Shown: piece after piece, positions 11,107-22,428 of the stretch
Layout of the letters: the number at the start of each line of letters is the position of its first letter
Position numbering within the stretch: the stretch's first letter is position 1
Assembly (NCBI GenBank): GCA_964020155.1
Contig: OZ026564.1
Span: 3,419,723-3,483,722 of the forward strand
Direction of reading: 5' to 3'
DNA length: 64,000 bases
Origin: Chondrilla cf. caribensis
Lineage: Eukaryota; Porifera; Demospongiae; Chondrillida; Chondrillidae
The notes under the pieces: generated by a model
The model's input: only the letters and a program-made list of their open reading frames with translations
Database searches by the model: none
What the model was told of the DNA's origin: nothing
Program-made: the position numbers and the translations under genes

Positions 11107-11945
11107 TATAAACTTCTGGTATAGATATCATTATATTATTATTATGTTTGTTATTCATAAACTATTATGTGAATGGTAGTTCACCATGCATATTTCAATA
11201 TCACAGTATGACACTACCGTGTAGAGGTGAATAGGAAGCTGAATTAATGACATTGTCAATGTCATATTGTGTCCTAATATTAATCTCTTTCAATATCGAT
11301 CCATTCCACATTAATACTTATTTGAATCAACTCACATATAATGCTTAGGATGTGATGTACTTCACTATAATATCCATGAAATTAATGTGGATTTGAGAAG
11401 TAAACTAGAAATTATTATCAATAATCACTGTCAATAAGTATCAATAATTATTGGTAAATAAAAAACGAAAAGTCAATGGGCATGTCTTTAGAATGTGCGC
11501 ATTGCATGTAATCTGTATATGTAATATATATTCATGCATTGCAAGCATTGAACTTTGTACATAGACAGCAGTATAATATACACTTTGTGCAGACAAAAAC
11601 ATCTCAATACAACTTCTTTATTGATATGACTTATAATTCTCATGTTTCATGTATAGTAAGCCTAGAGCTATGTATATAGCCCGAAGGTACTAGTTACGTA
11701 GTGCGATGACTACAGGGTAACACCCCTTGTCTGCACTTTGCTAATGAGCCAACAAAATTTCATTGTATCGGAATTAAACTTTACAAGTGGTGACAAATAC
11801 CTCTTGTATCAGAAAAATGTTATATATTAAGTAGCTGCAACAGAGAGTCATGCACTTTGAATTGGTCAGCAGAATCTTGGTGGTGAAGAAATACCTCCAC
11901 AGACATCAGTTTGAGAACGAGTTTAGAAACCACTACCACATAGAC

Positions 11946-12980
11946 ATGGATGAAGTTGGGAACATCTCTGGAAATGTTACAATTGCACTTCCCTTTGCTA
12001 GTGTTCTTGGAGTACAGGGATACACTGCCATGGTGACTGTTCTACTTGTACTTCTTGTTCCTCCTCAACTGTTCCTCTCGATCATCACCATAACAGGACT
12101 GTGTGCTGGGAAGGAATTCAAGAAGATTAAGGCTCAGCGTAACTTAATGATTGGCATTGGAGCAACAGGATTTGTTTCCAGCATGATCTTGATTATGTTT
12201 GCCATCACTGAGTACCTCTTCCTACACCACCACAAAGAGGCTGGAGTTGTGTTCTGTCATGGTGCCATTCTGTTTTACCACATTAATGCTGGTATGAGGA
12301 ATGTTTTTCTAGCAAGTCTCTCTGTCACAGTCTTCATCGCAATTAAACATGGACACCAGAAGATCAAAGTCACTTACCTCAACATTGCATTGGTTGTAAT
12401 GTTTGTGATTGTCCTGCTTCTCGGCATTGTGTATTTCTTCCCATCGGCTGTGGACCTATTTTTCCAGTTTGATGGAGTACTCTGTTTACCAAACCCCTCA
12501 CCTTCAGGCTATGCTGGGATTGGTATAGCATTAGCTCTAGTCGATATTCCTTCACGGATCATCTCAATTGCGGTTGTCGTTGCTAGTCTGGTGTTAGTGA
12601 AGAAGCACAGTAGCACACTGATCGGAGACAACAGACTTAAAAAAGCAATGCTTAAGTTCACAGTACTTTTGGTCATTCTAAACATTGTTGTTTTTGTAGC
12701 CAACTATGTAGCATTGATTCCGTTTCTCCTTCTTGCTACCTTACAAGACCAACTGGATTTTGCCGGTCTTGCCATCTTTAGACAACTAATAGACTTCATT
12801 CTACCAAGTGTACCAGCTGTAATCACCCCATTGATGATGATGGCTGTGTTCAAACCACTCCGTGCAGCCATCAAGACACTACTCTCCTCCTGTCGTTGTG
12901 GAGATACTGATCATAAGAAAGAAGAATCTCACCTCACTTCAACAAACACCCCGGGAACATCCTCTACTCAGGACGTGTGA
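11946..12980 (+). CDS. 7TM receptor, subfamily A, copy 3
   Basis: Single exon, 344 residues, beginning MDEVGNISGNVTIALPF. It shares the near-invariant TM1 block and intracellular loop 1 (AGKEFKKIKAQRN) with its neighbours. Distinguishing residues are VDLFFQFDGVLCLPNPSPSG around the second outer loop and a TM3 entry of FYHINAGMRNVFLASLSV, both close to the copy at 15492, its nearest relative in this window. The tail reads SSCRCGDTDHKKEESH and ends STQDV. The frame is open upstream to 11850, but the ATG at 11946 matches the paralogs. A TATA-like element lies near 11819. Function beyond 'orphan 7TM receptor' cannot be read from the sequence. Confidence 0.85.
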   Translation: MDEVGNISGNVTIALPFASVLGVQGYTAMVTVLLVLLVPPQLFLSIITITGLCAGKEFKKIKAQRNLMIGIGATGFVSSMILIMFAITEYLFLHHHKEAGVVFCHGAILFYHINAGMRNVFLASLSVTVFIAIKHGHQKIKVTYLNIALVVMFVIVLLLGIVYFFPSAVDLFFQFDGVLCLPNPSPSGYAGIGIALALVDIPSRIISIAVVVASLVLVKKHSSTLIGDNRLKKAMLKFTVLLVILNIVVFVANYVALIPFLLLATLQDQLDFAGLAIFRQLIDFILPSVPAVITPLMMMAVFKPLRAAIKTLLSSCRCGDTDHKKEESHLTSTNTPGTSSTQDV

Positions 12981-14463
12981 GAACACCAGGGAGTACTTCC
13001 ACATATCACCTCATGCATGGATAACATACACACTTGCAAATGTGCGCAGTAAGCATGTTGACATTCAACAATCATAACGTGCTATGTATCATATCACTTC
13101 ATGTTACATAGTTGCACATTCATGAACAGATTTTCACATGCAAATCAATGTAATTGTATGCATTACAGCAAACACTTACATAATAGTAGAACAGCTCATT
13201 TTTCCACCCCACTACACTTATTGTTATATTTTGCATTACATAAATTATGATTAATTCTGTCATGTTAACCTGGTGAAACTTATCATGTACTCTCACTAAT
13301 AATTATTACTCGAGATCTATTCAGATCACATGGATATCTCATGGCATTCATAATATGTGAAACCCTATTCTGATCACAAGGCCTACATAGGGGTTCACAT
13401 GCCATTCATAACATGTGATACCCATGTGATCAGAACAGTAATACACAACATATACGTTAGCATGTACACCATCTCCTGTTTGATGTTAGTACATACGGCA
13501 TATGACCAACATGACAGGTCCTACAGTACTGTAGTTATCTCCTCAATTGTAGGGATTGAGTGTATGATATTATATGTAGTTGAATCCTTTTGATTATGTT
13601 AAATAGGTGTACTTCACAATAGCTCATGTGACACACATTACACAGTATATAATAATATTATATATATATATATATTATAATACATATTACTACACATTTA
13701 ACATGCACTATGTGTAGTATATATATTATTATACTGTATAATACAGTGTATAATATTATATATATGTGTATGTACTGTACATACACAGTGAATGTGTGTA
13801 TGTACTGTATTTGTTTGGTGCATGAGAGCTCTAATATAAAATTTTTTAATATGAATATGAAATTATGAAATTTGAGTTTACCAAATTCCTTTTGGATCAT
13901 GTGGAAAATGTATTTGAAAGTGAGGTCTTCAAATGCAGCAGTACAGATGTGACAATGAAAACACACATTTTCCATATACAGTACACAGCAAAAAGTTCCC
14001 TCTTGACCAATAACAGCATTCCAGGCTCATGCCATGTACATATAGGTCACCTCACATCACCTGAGTGGTACATGATACTAAAGGATATCCCCTCAACTCC
14101 ATACATGGTGAAGTTTACATACTGGCAGTGAACTCGAGGTATATCTCCAGTGTCCTGGTTATGGCAATGCCAGTTGAACCCCTATAATATGAAACCTCCC
14201 TCCAGGCCAACAACAACATTCCACGTACATACCACTATGAGCCATGCACCTGACAATCCACCTGGCAGTGCAACAATTGCAGTGCTATAATTGGAGTGTA
14301 GTCTATGTATTGACCCTATGTAGTGCTGCCGTGTGGTACACTGGGAATGATGTACGTAGATATATAGTATGAACTGTCATGTACAGCATATGCAATGTGC
14401 TTAAAGTGAAGTTTGTGTCTGGTTTCATACAAGTTTGGAACCAACTTGAATGTACTACTGTAA
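12981..14463. other. Receptor 3' flank
   Basis: Paralog of 8938-10904 but without the 524-bp insertion. It contains the palindrome at 13369-13434 and TA-rich runs near 13655-13770. Short open frames in both strands are shared with the paralogous flank and look non-coding. Confidence 0.6.
13369..13434. repeat. Receptor-downstream palindrome, copy 3
   Basis: Nearly identical to 9306-9369: outer stem tctgatcaca/tgtgatcaga, inner part less well paired. A degenerate partner precedes it at about 13323-13362, so the locus carries two palindromes in a row. Confidence 0.55.
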
Positions 14464-14662
14464 CAGTGAAACCTCTGTATAGAGGACACATTGGAACCAG
14501 CTAAATTGTCCACTGTAGAGAGGTTGTCCACTCTTCAGAGGTGAACAATGTATTACTACCATAGGATAGCCCATTTTTGGTGCCTTTGAAAGTGTCCTTT
14601 GTAGAGAGGTACTTTCTACGGTGTCCTTTATAGCTGAATGTCCTTTAATAGGGATTCCACTG
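14464..14662. mobile_element. TA-flanked short element, paralog of 10907
   Basis: Same MITE as at 10907-11106 with a slightly altered left end (acagtgaaacctctg); right end attccactg followed by TA. It shares the flanks of the copy at 10907, so both derive from one insertion before the receptor unit duplicated. Confidence 0.65.
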
Positions 14663-15491
14663 TATAAACTTCTGGTATAGATATCATTATATTATTATGT
14701 TTGTTATTCATTAACTATCATGTGAATGGTAGTTCATCATGCATATTTCAATATCACAGTATGACCCTACCGTGTAGAGGTGAATAGGTAGCTGAATTAA
14801 TCGTTTAATAATTGTCAATGTCATATTGTGTCCTAATATTAATCTCTTTCAATATCGATCCATTCCACATCAATACTTATTTGAATCAACTCACATATAA
14901 TGCTTAGGATGTGATGTACTTCACTATAATATCCATGAATGTGGATTTGAGGAGTAAACTAGAAATTATTGTCAATAATCACTGTCAATAAGTATCAATA
15001 ATTATTGGTAAATAAAAAACAAAAAGTCAATGGGCATGTCTTTAGAATGTGCGCATTGCATGTATCTGTATATGTAATATATATTCATTGCAAGCATTGA
15101 ACTTTGTACGTAGAACAGCAGTAATATATACACTTTGTGCAGACAAAAACATCTCAATACAACTTTATTATTGATATGACTTATAATTCTCATGTTTCGT
15201 GTATAGTAAGCCTAAAACTATGTATATAGCCCGAAGGTACTAGTTACGTAGTGCGATGACTACAGGGTAACACCACTGTCTGCACTTTGCTAATAAGGCA
15301 ACAAAAATTCATTGTATCAGAAACTTTACAAGTGGTGACAAATACCTCTTGTATCAGAAAAATGTTATATATTAAGTAGCTGCAACAGAGAGTCATGCAC
15401 TTTGAATTGGTCAGCAGAATCTTGGTGGAGAAGAAATACCTCCACAGACATCAGTTTGAGAACGACTTTTAGAATCCACTACCACGTAGAC
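14663..15491. other. Receptor 5' flank
   Basis: Paralog of 11107-11945, with a TATA-like element at about 15366-15373. No separate gene. Confidence 0.6.
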
Positions 15492-16526
15492 ATGGATGAA
15501 GTTGGGAACATCTCTGGGAATGTTACAATTGAATTTCCCTTTGCTAGTGTTCTTGGAGTACAGGGTTACACTGCCATGGTGACTGTTCTACTTGTCCTTC
15601 TTGTTCCTCCTCAACTGTTCCTCTCAATCATCACCATAGCTGGACTGTGTGCTGGGAAGGACTTTAAGAAGATAAAGGCTCAACGTAACATAATGATTGG
15701 CATTGGAGCTACAGGATTTGTTTCCAGCATGATTGTGATTATGTATGCTACTGCCGAGTATCTCTTCCTAAACCACCACAAGGAGGCTGGAGTTGTGTTC
15801 TGTCACGGTGCCACTCTGTTTTACCACATCAATGCTGGTATGAGGAACGTTTTTCTAGCAAGTCTCTCTGTCACAGTCTTCATCACAATCAAACATGGAC
15901 ACCAGAAGATCAAAGTCACTTACCTCAACATTGCACTAGTTGTAATGTTTGTGATTGTCCTGCTTCTCGGCATTGTGTATTTCTTCCCATCGGCTGTGGA
16001 CTTCTCTTTCCAGTTTGATGGAGTGCTCTGTTTACCAAACCCCTCACCTTCAGGCTATGCTGGAATTGGTATAGCATTAGCTCTAGTCGACATTCCTTCA
16101 CGAATCATCTCCATTGCGGTTGTCGTTGCTAGTCTGGTGTTAGTGAAGAAGCACAGTAGTACACTGATTGGAGACAACAGACTTAAAAAAGCAATGCTTA
16201 AGTTCACAGTACTTCTGGTCATTCTAAACATTGTTGTGTTTGTAGCCAACTATGTAGCATTGATTCCGTTTCTCCTTCTTGCTACCTTTCAAGACCAACT
16301 GGATTTCGCCGGTCTTGCCATCTTTAGACAGCTAATAGACTTCATTCTACCAAGTGTACCAGCTGTAATCACCCCATTGATGATGATGGCTGTGTTCAAA
16401 CCACTCCGTGTGGCCATCAAGACACTGCTCTCCTCCTGTCGTTGTGGAGATACCGATCATAAGAAAGAAGAATCTCACCTCACTTCAGCAAACACCCCGG
16501 GAACATCCTCTACTCAGGACAACTGA
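15492..16526 (+). CDS. 7TM receptor, subfamily A, copy 4
   Basis: Single exon, 344 residues, beginning MDEVGNISGNVTIEFPF. Same seven-helix layout as the other subfamily A copies and very close to the receptor at 11946 in TM3 to TM7, including CLPNPSPSGYAG in the second outer loop. TM2 differs (ATGFVSSMIVIMYATAEY). The C-terminus ends STQDN instead of STQDV, a single-residue change at the extreme end. The ATG is chosen by alignment with paralogs, since the frame is open upstream to 15402. An ATTAAA poly(A) candidate lies at 16632, about 105 bp after the stop, in the same place as in copy 1. Confidence 0.85.
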   Translation: MDEVGNISGNVTIEFPFASVLGVQGYTAMVTVLLVLLVPPQLFLSIITIAGLCAGKDFKKIKAQRNIMIGIGATGFVSSMIVIMYATAEYLFLNHHKEAGVVFCHGATLFYHINAGMRNVFLASLSVTVFITIKHGHQKIKVTYLNIALVVMFVIVLLLGIVYFFPSAVDFSFQFDGVLCLPNPSPSGYAGIGIALALVDIPSRIISIAVVVASLVLVKKHSSTLIGDNRLKKAMLKFTVLLVILNIVVFVANYVALIPFLLLATFQDQLDFAGLAIFRQLIDFILPSVPAVITPLMMMAVFKPLRVAIKTLLSSCRCGDTDHKKEESHLTSANTPGTSSTQDN

Positions 16527-17093
16527 GAACATCAGGGAGTACTTCCACAGTAAACATGTTGACATGCATGTACTCATTACACTTATTATGTTCCATTTTT
16601 TCATTTTACCATACATTTTCTCATTATGAACATTAAACGTATTACATATGCAATACATTTAATGTGTGTTATGTATACCTTTATACTTTGAATAGCTACA
16701 TATGTACTCGTACATGCACATGCTAATTCATGAATGGATACTTGCATCGAATGTATAATTGTTTGCATTTCAACAAACACCTTGATAATGTTGAAAACAG
16801 CTCATTTTTTCTGCGTATTGCATGTTTCTTATTGAATTTTATAATTGTATAATTATAATTCATCATCATAGTACAGAAGTTATGCGTAAGTGTATGTATA
16901 CATATTCCCACTAAATTAGCAATTGCAAAACCTTTACTCATCACATGAGTATCACATGCTATTCATAACATGTGATACCCATGTGAGCAGAGTGGTAATA
17001 CACGACATATTATGATGCTACTGGCTAACAAAGACTCAGCATGTAGGTCCAATCAACATACTGTTGCAGTAACAACTGTACATGTAAGCTGTA
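16527..17093. other. Receptor 3' flank
   Basis: Related to 1679-2200 and 18896-19450. It holds the palindrome at 16938-16990. No gene seen. Confidence 0.6.
16938..16990. repeat. Receptor-downstream palindrome, copy 4
   Basis: The left arm 'tcacatgagtatcacatgct' pairs with 'ataacatgtgatacccatgt' plus 'ga' across a short 'tc' loop, with two mismatches. Same family as 19307-19352. Confidence 0.55.
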
Positions 17094-17385
17094 GTGTATG
17101 CATGCATGTGGGATGAGGAGGGAGCTATGGTGTATGCATGCATGTGGGATGAGGAGGGAACTATAGTGTATGCATGCATGTGGGATGAGGAGGGAGCTAT
17201 AGTGTATGCATGCATGTGGGATGAGGAGGGAGCTATAGTGTATGTATGCATGTGGGATGAGGAGGAAGCTATAGTGTATGCATGCATGTGGGATGAGGAG
17301 GGAGCTATAGTGTATGCATGCATGTGGGATGAGGAGGGAGCTATAGTGTATGCATGCGTGTGGGATGAGGAGGGAGCTATAGTGT
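17094..17385. repeat. 36-bp minisatellite, forward orientation
   Basis: About eight copies of a 36-bp unit containing gcatgcatgtgggatgagga. The unit length is a multiple of three, so long open frames appear on both strands (YACMWDEEGAIV on +, HMHAYTIAPSSS on -). These are artefacts of repetition. The same unit occurs in inverted orientation at 19590-20275. Confidence 0.85.
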
Positions 17386-17408
17386 CAAACATGGATCTGT
17401 TTTGGACT

Positions 17409-17519
17409 CTGGCAACAGAGAGTCTTTGGAATTGTTGATCAGTTGAGAATATATATAAGAAATGGGATGCATGGGAACTAGGAAATAACAACATATAGAG
17501 ATGACTGAGGTTGGGAACA
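17409..17519 (+). pseudogene. Duplicated 5' end of the receptor at 17858
   Basis: Almost identical to 17764-17875: the leader ('ggcaacagagagtctttgga' onward), the ATG (17501) and the first codons (MTEVGN), then unrelated AT-rich sequence. It is a truncated tandem duplicate of the promoter-proximal region and start codon, without receptor coding potential. Confidence 0.75.
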
Positions 17520-17857
17520 AAATCAAATCAAAAAAAAAACAATCAAATTTCTCATTGTATTCAACTCTTTTAACTCAATTTTGATATTATTATGATTATT
17601 CATTTGTGTATATTAATTTACATTAATCAAATTAACTGGGTACCTTGTAAAGCACCCAATGCATATGGATGAATGGTTTTTCATAATTGAATAAATTAAT
17701 TATAATGGATGTATAGAGGAAAATGAGGATAATCAAATAAGACTGTGTATAGAATGTCTCGGAAACTGGCAACAGAGAGTCTTTGGAATTGTTGATCAGT
17801 TGAGAATATATATAAGAAATGGGATGCATGGGAACTAGGAAATAACAACATATAGAG

Positions 17858-18895
17858 ATGACTGAGGTTGGGAACATCTCTGGGAATGTTACAGCAACTG
17901 AACTTCCCTTTGCTAGTGTTCTTGGAGTACAGGGATACACTGCCATGGTGACCGTTCTACTTGTACTTCTTGTTCCTCCTCAACTATTCATCGCTATCAT
18001 CACCATAGCAGGACTGTGTACTGGGAAGGAGTTCAGAAAGATAAAGGCTCAACGTAACATCATGATTGGCATTGGAGCAACAGGATTTGCTTCTAGCATG
18101 ATCTTGATTATGTTTACTATTGCCGAGTATCTCTTCCTACACCACCACAAAGAGGCTGGAGTTGTGTTCTGTCAAGGTGGCACTCTGTTTTACCACATCT
18201 ACGCTGGTATGAGGAACGTGTTTCTAGCAACTCTCTCTGTCACAGTCTTCATCACAATCAAACATGGACACCAGAAGATCAAAGTCACTTACCTCAACAT
18301 TGCACTAATTGTAATATTTTTGATTGTCCTGCTTCTCGGCATTGTGTATTTCTTCCCATCGGCTGTGGACTACTCTGTCCAGTTGGATGGAGTACTCTGT
18401 GCAGCAAACCTCAGACCTGGTGGTTATGCTGGAATTGCTATAACATTAGCTCTAAGCGACATTCCTCCACGGATCATCTCAATTGCAGTTGTCATTGCTA
18501 TTCTGGTATTTGTGAAGAAGCACAGTAGCACACTGACTGGAGACATCAAACTTAAAATAGCAATGGTTAAATTCACAGTGCTTTTGGTCATTGTAAACTT
18601 TATTGTGTTTGTAGCCAACTATGGTGCAGTGATCTCATTCTTCCTTCTCACTGACTATCAAGACCAACTGAATCTCACCGCGTTTGCCATCTTTAGACAG
18701 CTAATAGACTTCATTCTACCAAGTGTACCAGCTGTAATCAATCCGTTGATGATGATGGCTGTGTTCAAACCACTCCGTGTGGCCATCAAGACACTCCTCT
18801 TCTCGTACTGTTGTGGAGATACTGATCGTAAGAAAGAAGAATCTCACATCACTTCAGCAAACACCCCGGGAACATCCTCTACTCAGGACGTGTGA
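17858..18895 (+). CDS. 7TM receptor, subfamily A, copy 5
   Basis: Single exon, 345 residues, beginning MTEVGNISGNVTATELPF. With the gene at 23671 it forms a distinct branch: LFIAIITIAG at the end of TM1, KEFRKIKAQRN in loop 1, VVFCQGG before TM3, and DYSVQLDGVLCAANLRPGG in the second outer loop. TM7 carries INPLMMMAVFKPLR, that is, an intact Asn-Pro like the Rhodopsin-class NPxxY motif where most relatives here have Thr-Pro. The juxtamembrane YCCGD could be palmitoylated; the end is STQDV. The 5' flank differs from copies 1-4 and is partly duplicated just upstream (17409-17519). The gene is bracketed by oppositely oriented arrays of one 36-bp minisatellite. Confidence 0.85.
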   Translation: MTEVGNISGNVTATELPFASVLGVQGYTAMVTVLLVLLVPPQLFIAIITIAGLCTGKEFRKIKAQRNIMIGIGATGFASSMILIMFTIAEYLFLHHHKEAGVVFCQGGTLFYHIYAGMRNVFLATLSVTVFITIKHGHQKIKVTYLNIALIVIFLIVLLLGIVYFFPSAVDYSVQLDGVLCAANLRPGGYAGIAITLALSDIPPRIISIAVVIAILVFVKKHSSTLTGDIKLKIAMVKFTVLLVIVNFIVFVANYGAVISFFLLTDYQDQLNLTAFAIFRQLIDFILPSVPAVINPLMMMAVFKPLRVAIKTLLFSYCCGDTDRKKEESHITSANTPGTSSTQDV

Positions 18896-19589
18896 GAACA
18901 CCAGGGACTACTTCCACAGTAAACATGTTGACATGCATGACTCATTACACTTTATATGTTACATTTTTTTTCATTTTGCCATACATTTTCTCATTATGAA
19001 CATTAAACGTATTACATATGCAATACATTTATTATGTATTATGTATACCTTTGTAATTTGAATAGATACATATGTGCTCGTTCATGCACATGCTAATTCA
19101 TGAATGGATTATCGCATTATATATTAATGTATAATTGTTTGCATTTTAACAAACACCTTGATAATGTTAAAAACTGCTCATTTTTTGTGTACTGCATGTT
19201 TCTTATTGAATTTTACATTGTATAATTATAATTCATCACCATAGTACACATGTGATGTGTAGGTGTATGTATACATATTCCCACTAAATTAGTAAACCTT
19301 TCCTGATCACATGGGTATCACATGTTATTCATAACATGTGATACCCATGTGAGCAGAGTGGTAATACACGACATATTATGCACTGTCTCGAATTGATGCT
19401 ATAGCACGGCTAACAAAGACTCAGCATGTAGGTCCTACTGCATGTAGGTAAGTTTCAAGGTACGTATAATTATATGAATTGAGTTTATAATATAGTTATT
19501 TCAATTCTTTTTGGTTATACAATCAATAGACATAATATACATTATGTGTCTCTCCTCATAGCATTACCAAATAGATATGTTCGACACTA
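18896..19589. other. Receptor 3' flank
   Basis: Paralog of 1679-2320 and of 24709-25300. ATTAAA at about 19002; palindrome at 19307-19352. No gene seen. Confidence 0.6.
19307..19352. repeat. Receptor-downstream palindrome, best copy
   Basis: A perfect inverted repeat: 22-nt arms (19307-19328 and 19331-19352; tcacatgggtatcacatg plus ttat) around a 2-nt loop. It lies about 410 bp after the receptor stop codon, at the same relative position as in the other copies. Confidence 0.8.
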
Positions 19590-20275
19590 TAGCTCCCTCC
19601 TCATCCCACACGCATGCATACACTATAGCTCCCTCCTCATCCCACATGCATGCATACACTATAACTCCCTCCTCATCCCACATGCATGCATACACTATAG
19701 CTCCCTCCTCATCCCATACCCATGCGTGCATACACTATAGCTCCCTCCTCATCCCACATGCATGCATACACTATAGCTCCCTCCTCATCCCACATGCATG
19801 CATACACTATAGCTCCCTCCTCATCCCACATGCATGCATACACTATAGCTCCCTCCTCATACCACATGCATGCATACACTATAGCTCCCTCCTCATCCCA
19901 CATGCATGCATACACTATAGCTCCCTCCTCATCCCACATGCATGCATACACTATAGCTTCCTCCTCATCCCACATGCACGCATACACTATAGCTCCCTCC
20001 TCATCCTACATGCATGCATACACTATAGCTTCCTCCTCATCCCACACGCATGCATACACTATAGCTCCCTCCTCATCCCACATGCATGCATACACTATAA
20101 CTCCCTCCTCATCCCACATGCATGCATACACTATAGCTTCCTCCTCATCCCACATGCATGCATACACTATAGCTCCCTTCTCACCCACACGCATGCATAC
20201 ACTATAGCTCCCTTCTCACCCACACACATGCATACACTATAGCTTCCTCCTCATCCCACATGCATGCATACACTA
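19590..20275. repeat. 36-bp minisatellite, inverted orientation
   Basis: About nineteen copies of the 36-bp unit (catacactatagctccctcc) found reverse-complemented at 17094-17385. Unit variants (tcct for ccct, missing cytosines near 20180 and 20215) show some decay. Open frames of up to about 220 codons on several frames and both strands are repeat artefacts. Confidence 0.9.
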
Positions 20276-20589
20276 TAACCTTATTAACTCAACCTTGATA
20301 TAATATGATTATTCATTTGTGTATATTAATTTACATTAATCAAATTAACTGGGTACCTTGTAAAGCAGCCATGTGGTTGAATGGTTTTTCATAATAATGA
20401 ATTATAATGGATGAATGGAGGAAAATGAGGATATGAATGAAGGAAAATGAGGATAATCAATTATGATACTGTGTATAGAATATCTCAGAAACTGGCAACA
20501 GAGAGTCTTTGGAATTGTTGATCACTTGAGAATATATATATAAGAAATGGGATGCATGGGAAGGAATTAGGAAATTACAACATATAGAG

Positions 20590-20735
20590 ATGGCTGAGAT
20601 TGGAAACATCTCCGGGAATGTTACAGTAACTGAACTTCCCTTTGCTAGTGTTCTTGGAGTACAGGGATACACTGCCATGGTGACCGTTCTTCTTGTACTT
20701 CTTGTTCCTCCTCAACTATTCATTGCTATCATTTT
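20590..20735 (+). pseudogene. N-terminal receptor fragment fused to a transposon end
   Basis: The ATG at 20590 begins MAEIGNISGNVTVTELPF and continues through the TM1 block to LFIAI, where homology stops abruptly near 20731. The next 60 bp (to about 20797) resemble the right end of the 524-bp element at 10002 ('tgccctgaaaactgg' and 'ctcctacggcc'). The rest of the receptor is missing. The upstream leader from about 20280 matches that of the gene at 17858. Confidence 0.75.
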
Positions 20736-20820
20736 ATCTATGCCCTGAAAACTGGTATGACTGAAGCCATGGCTGCCGTACCGGCTCCTACGGCCTTGCT
20801 AATTCTGAAACCTTTACTGA

Positions 20821-20866
20821 TCACATGGGTATCACATGCTATTCATAACATGTGATACCCATGTGA
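20821..20866. repeat. Receptor-downstream palindrome, copy 6
   Basis: Same as 19307-19352 except for one mismatch (gctat against ataac). It lies just after a truncated receptor fragment, marking the remains of a 3' flank. Confidence 0.6.
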
Positions 20867-21044
20867 GCAGAGTGGTAATAAACGACATATTATGCACTGT
20901 CTCCAATTGATGCTACTGGCTATATAACACAGACTCAGCATGTAGGTCCTACTGCATGTAGTTAAGTTTTAATGTATGTATAATTATAGGAATCGAGTTG
21001 AATTTGTTTGAATTGTCACTCGAACTTTTTATATTCTTTTACTA

Positions 21045-21510
21045 GTCGACGCTCCTGATCTTTATGGTCATATGATTCACATCTTTTGGGATATTTATTG
21101 CCACTTTTGTGTTTAACTTTATGAAAAGCACATCAACTTAGTGAGCGAAAACAGAAATCTTAAATCTTTAATCAAGTTCATAGTGATTATAGCCATTGGA
21201 AATGGGCTATTCATAGTTGGGAGCATACTCACAGCTGTACCTAGTCCTTTTCTTTCAATCACAGACACAACCACCATTGTTGCTATTGTGCATTTTGTAT
21301 AATACATTTATATTCATCTATAGCTACATGTTATGCTCACTCATTTGCTGATGATAGCCGTGATCAAATCACTCCGTGCGGTCATCAAGACACTACTCTT
21401 CTCACACTGTTGTGGAGATAGTGATCATAAGAAGGATGTCAGCCCCACTTTAACAAACACTCCAGTGACATTCCCTATACCCAGGGTGATATGTGGTCAT
21501 GAGTCACCAA
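21045..21510 (+). pseudogene. Decayed third-type 7TM receptor, copy a
   Basis: Remnants of TM5 to C-tail in more than one frame: about 21060-21300 encodes a KSTSTL/ENRNLKSLIKF-like stretch matching the intracellular loop 3 to TM6 region, broken by a one-base loss in the lysine codons near 21124 and by a stop at 21300. From 21333 the frame MLTHLLMIAVIKSLRAVIKTLLF is recognisable as TM7 and helix 8, followed by CCGDSDHKKD. The N-terminal half is absent. The copy at 25365-25830 is its segmental duplicate. Confidence 0.7.
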
Positions 21511-22428
21511 GAACATCTGCATGGCAATTAACATTCCCACATATCACCTCATAGGTTTGACCAGATACACAATACTGGTGTATACACTATGTAATCCACA
21601 TTCATGTTAAAATTACATGTACATACAATTACAAATGTACAATTTAAATTTGCAATTCTTAACCAGCTATACTGCTTACAGTCAGGAACTGTTATTTGTT
21701 CAGATATTATGTGATACATGCTGCAAACACGTCAATAACGATAGAAACACTTCATTTTTTCCACACTATGTTATGAATGTTGTATTTTATGTGTATTACA
21801 TAATTAGAATACAGCATGTTATTAAGGTTGACTGTATATTCTCACATAATTATTATTATTGTGATATCTACTCTAATCACATGGGTATCACATTATATAT
21901 CATGTGATAGCCATGTGATTAGAGTAGAAAAATGACATATATGCACCGTCTTCCCAAACATCATAAATGTAGTGTCAATATATTATAGTGCATGTAAGCA
22001 GGAAATTTCACATGGGTCAATATTCATGAATGAGTGCACGTGCATGCTGGTTTGCAAATGTCGTGAACAGTGTGTAACATGAAAAATTGCACACATACAT
22101 ATGTATATACAGTGTATTACATTGTGTACTACAAGGTACAGAACTTTCAGCCCTGCATGTATATACGTAACTACATAAAGCAGTGATAGCTTTGGGTAAG
22201 TGCAAGTATGTTAAAGTATGTTCCTTGAACACAACCCCACAAAGAAGCATTTGTGGATAGCATCCATACATCCATGCAATGTGTGAACATTCATGAAGCA
22301 GCCCACACATGTAATAGATGCTGGATGGAGTTACCATAAACTATGTAAGTAGGTATGGTAAGAATCAGTCAGTTAAGACTCCTAAGTCTGTAAACAATGA
22401 CACACACACTCAAACAAGTACACGTACT

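Noticed and set aside
19577..20242. Long repetitive open frames (up to ~220 codons) on both strands
   Set aside because: The 36-bp repeat unit is a multiple of three and lacks stops in several frames; no start context, composition or variation pattern suggests a protein.
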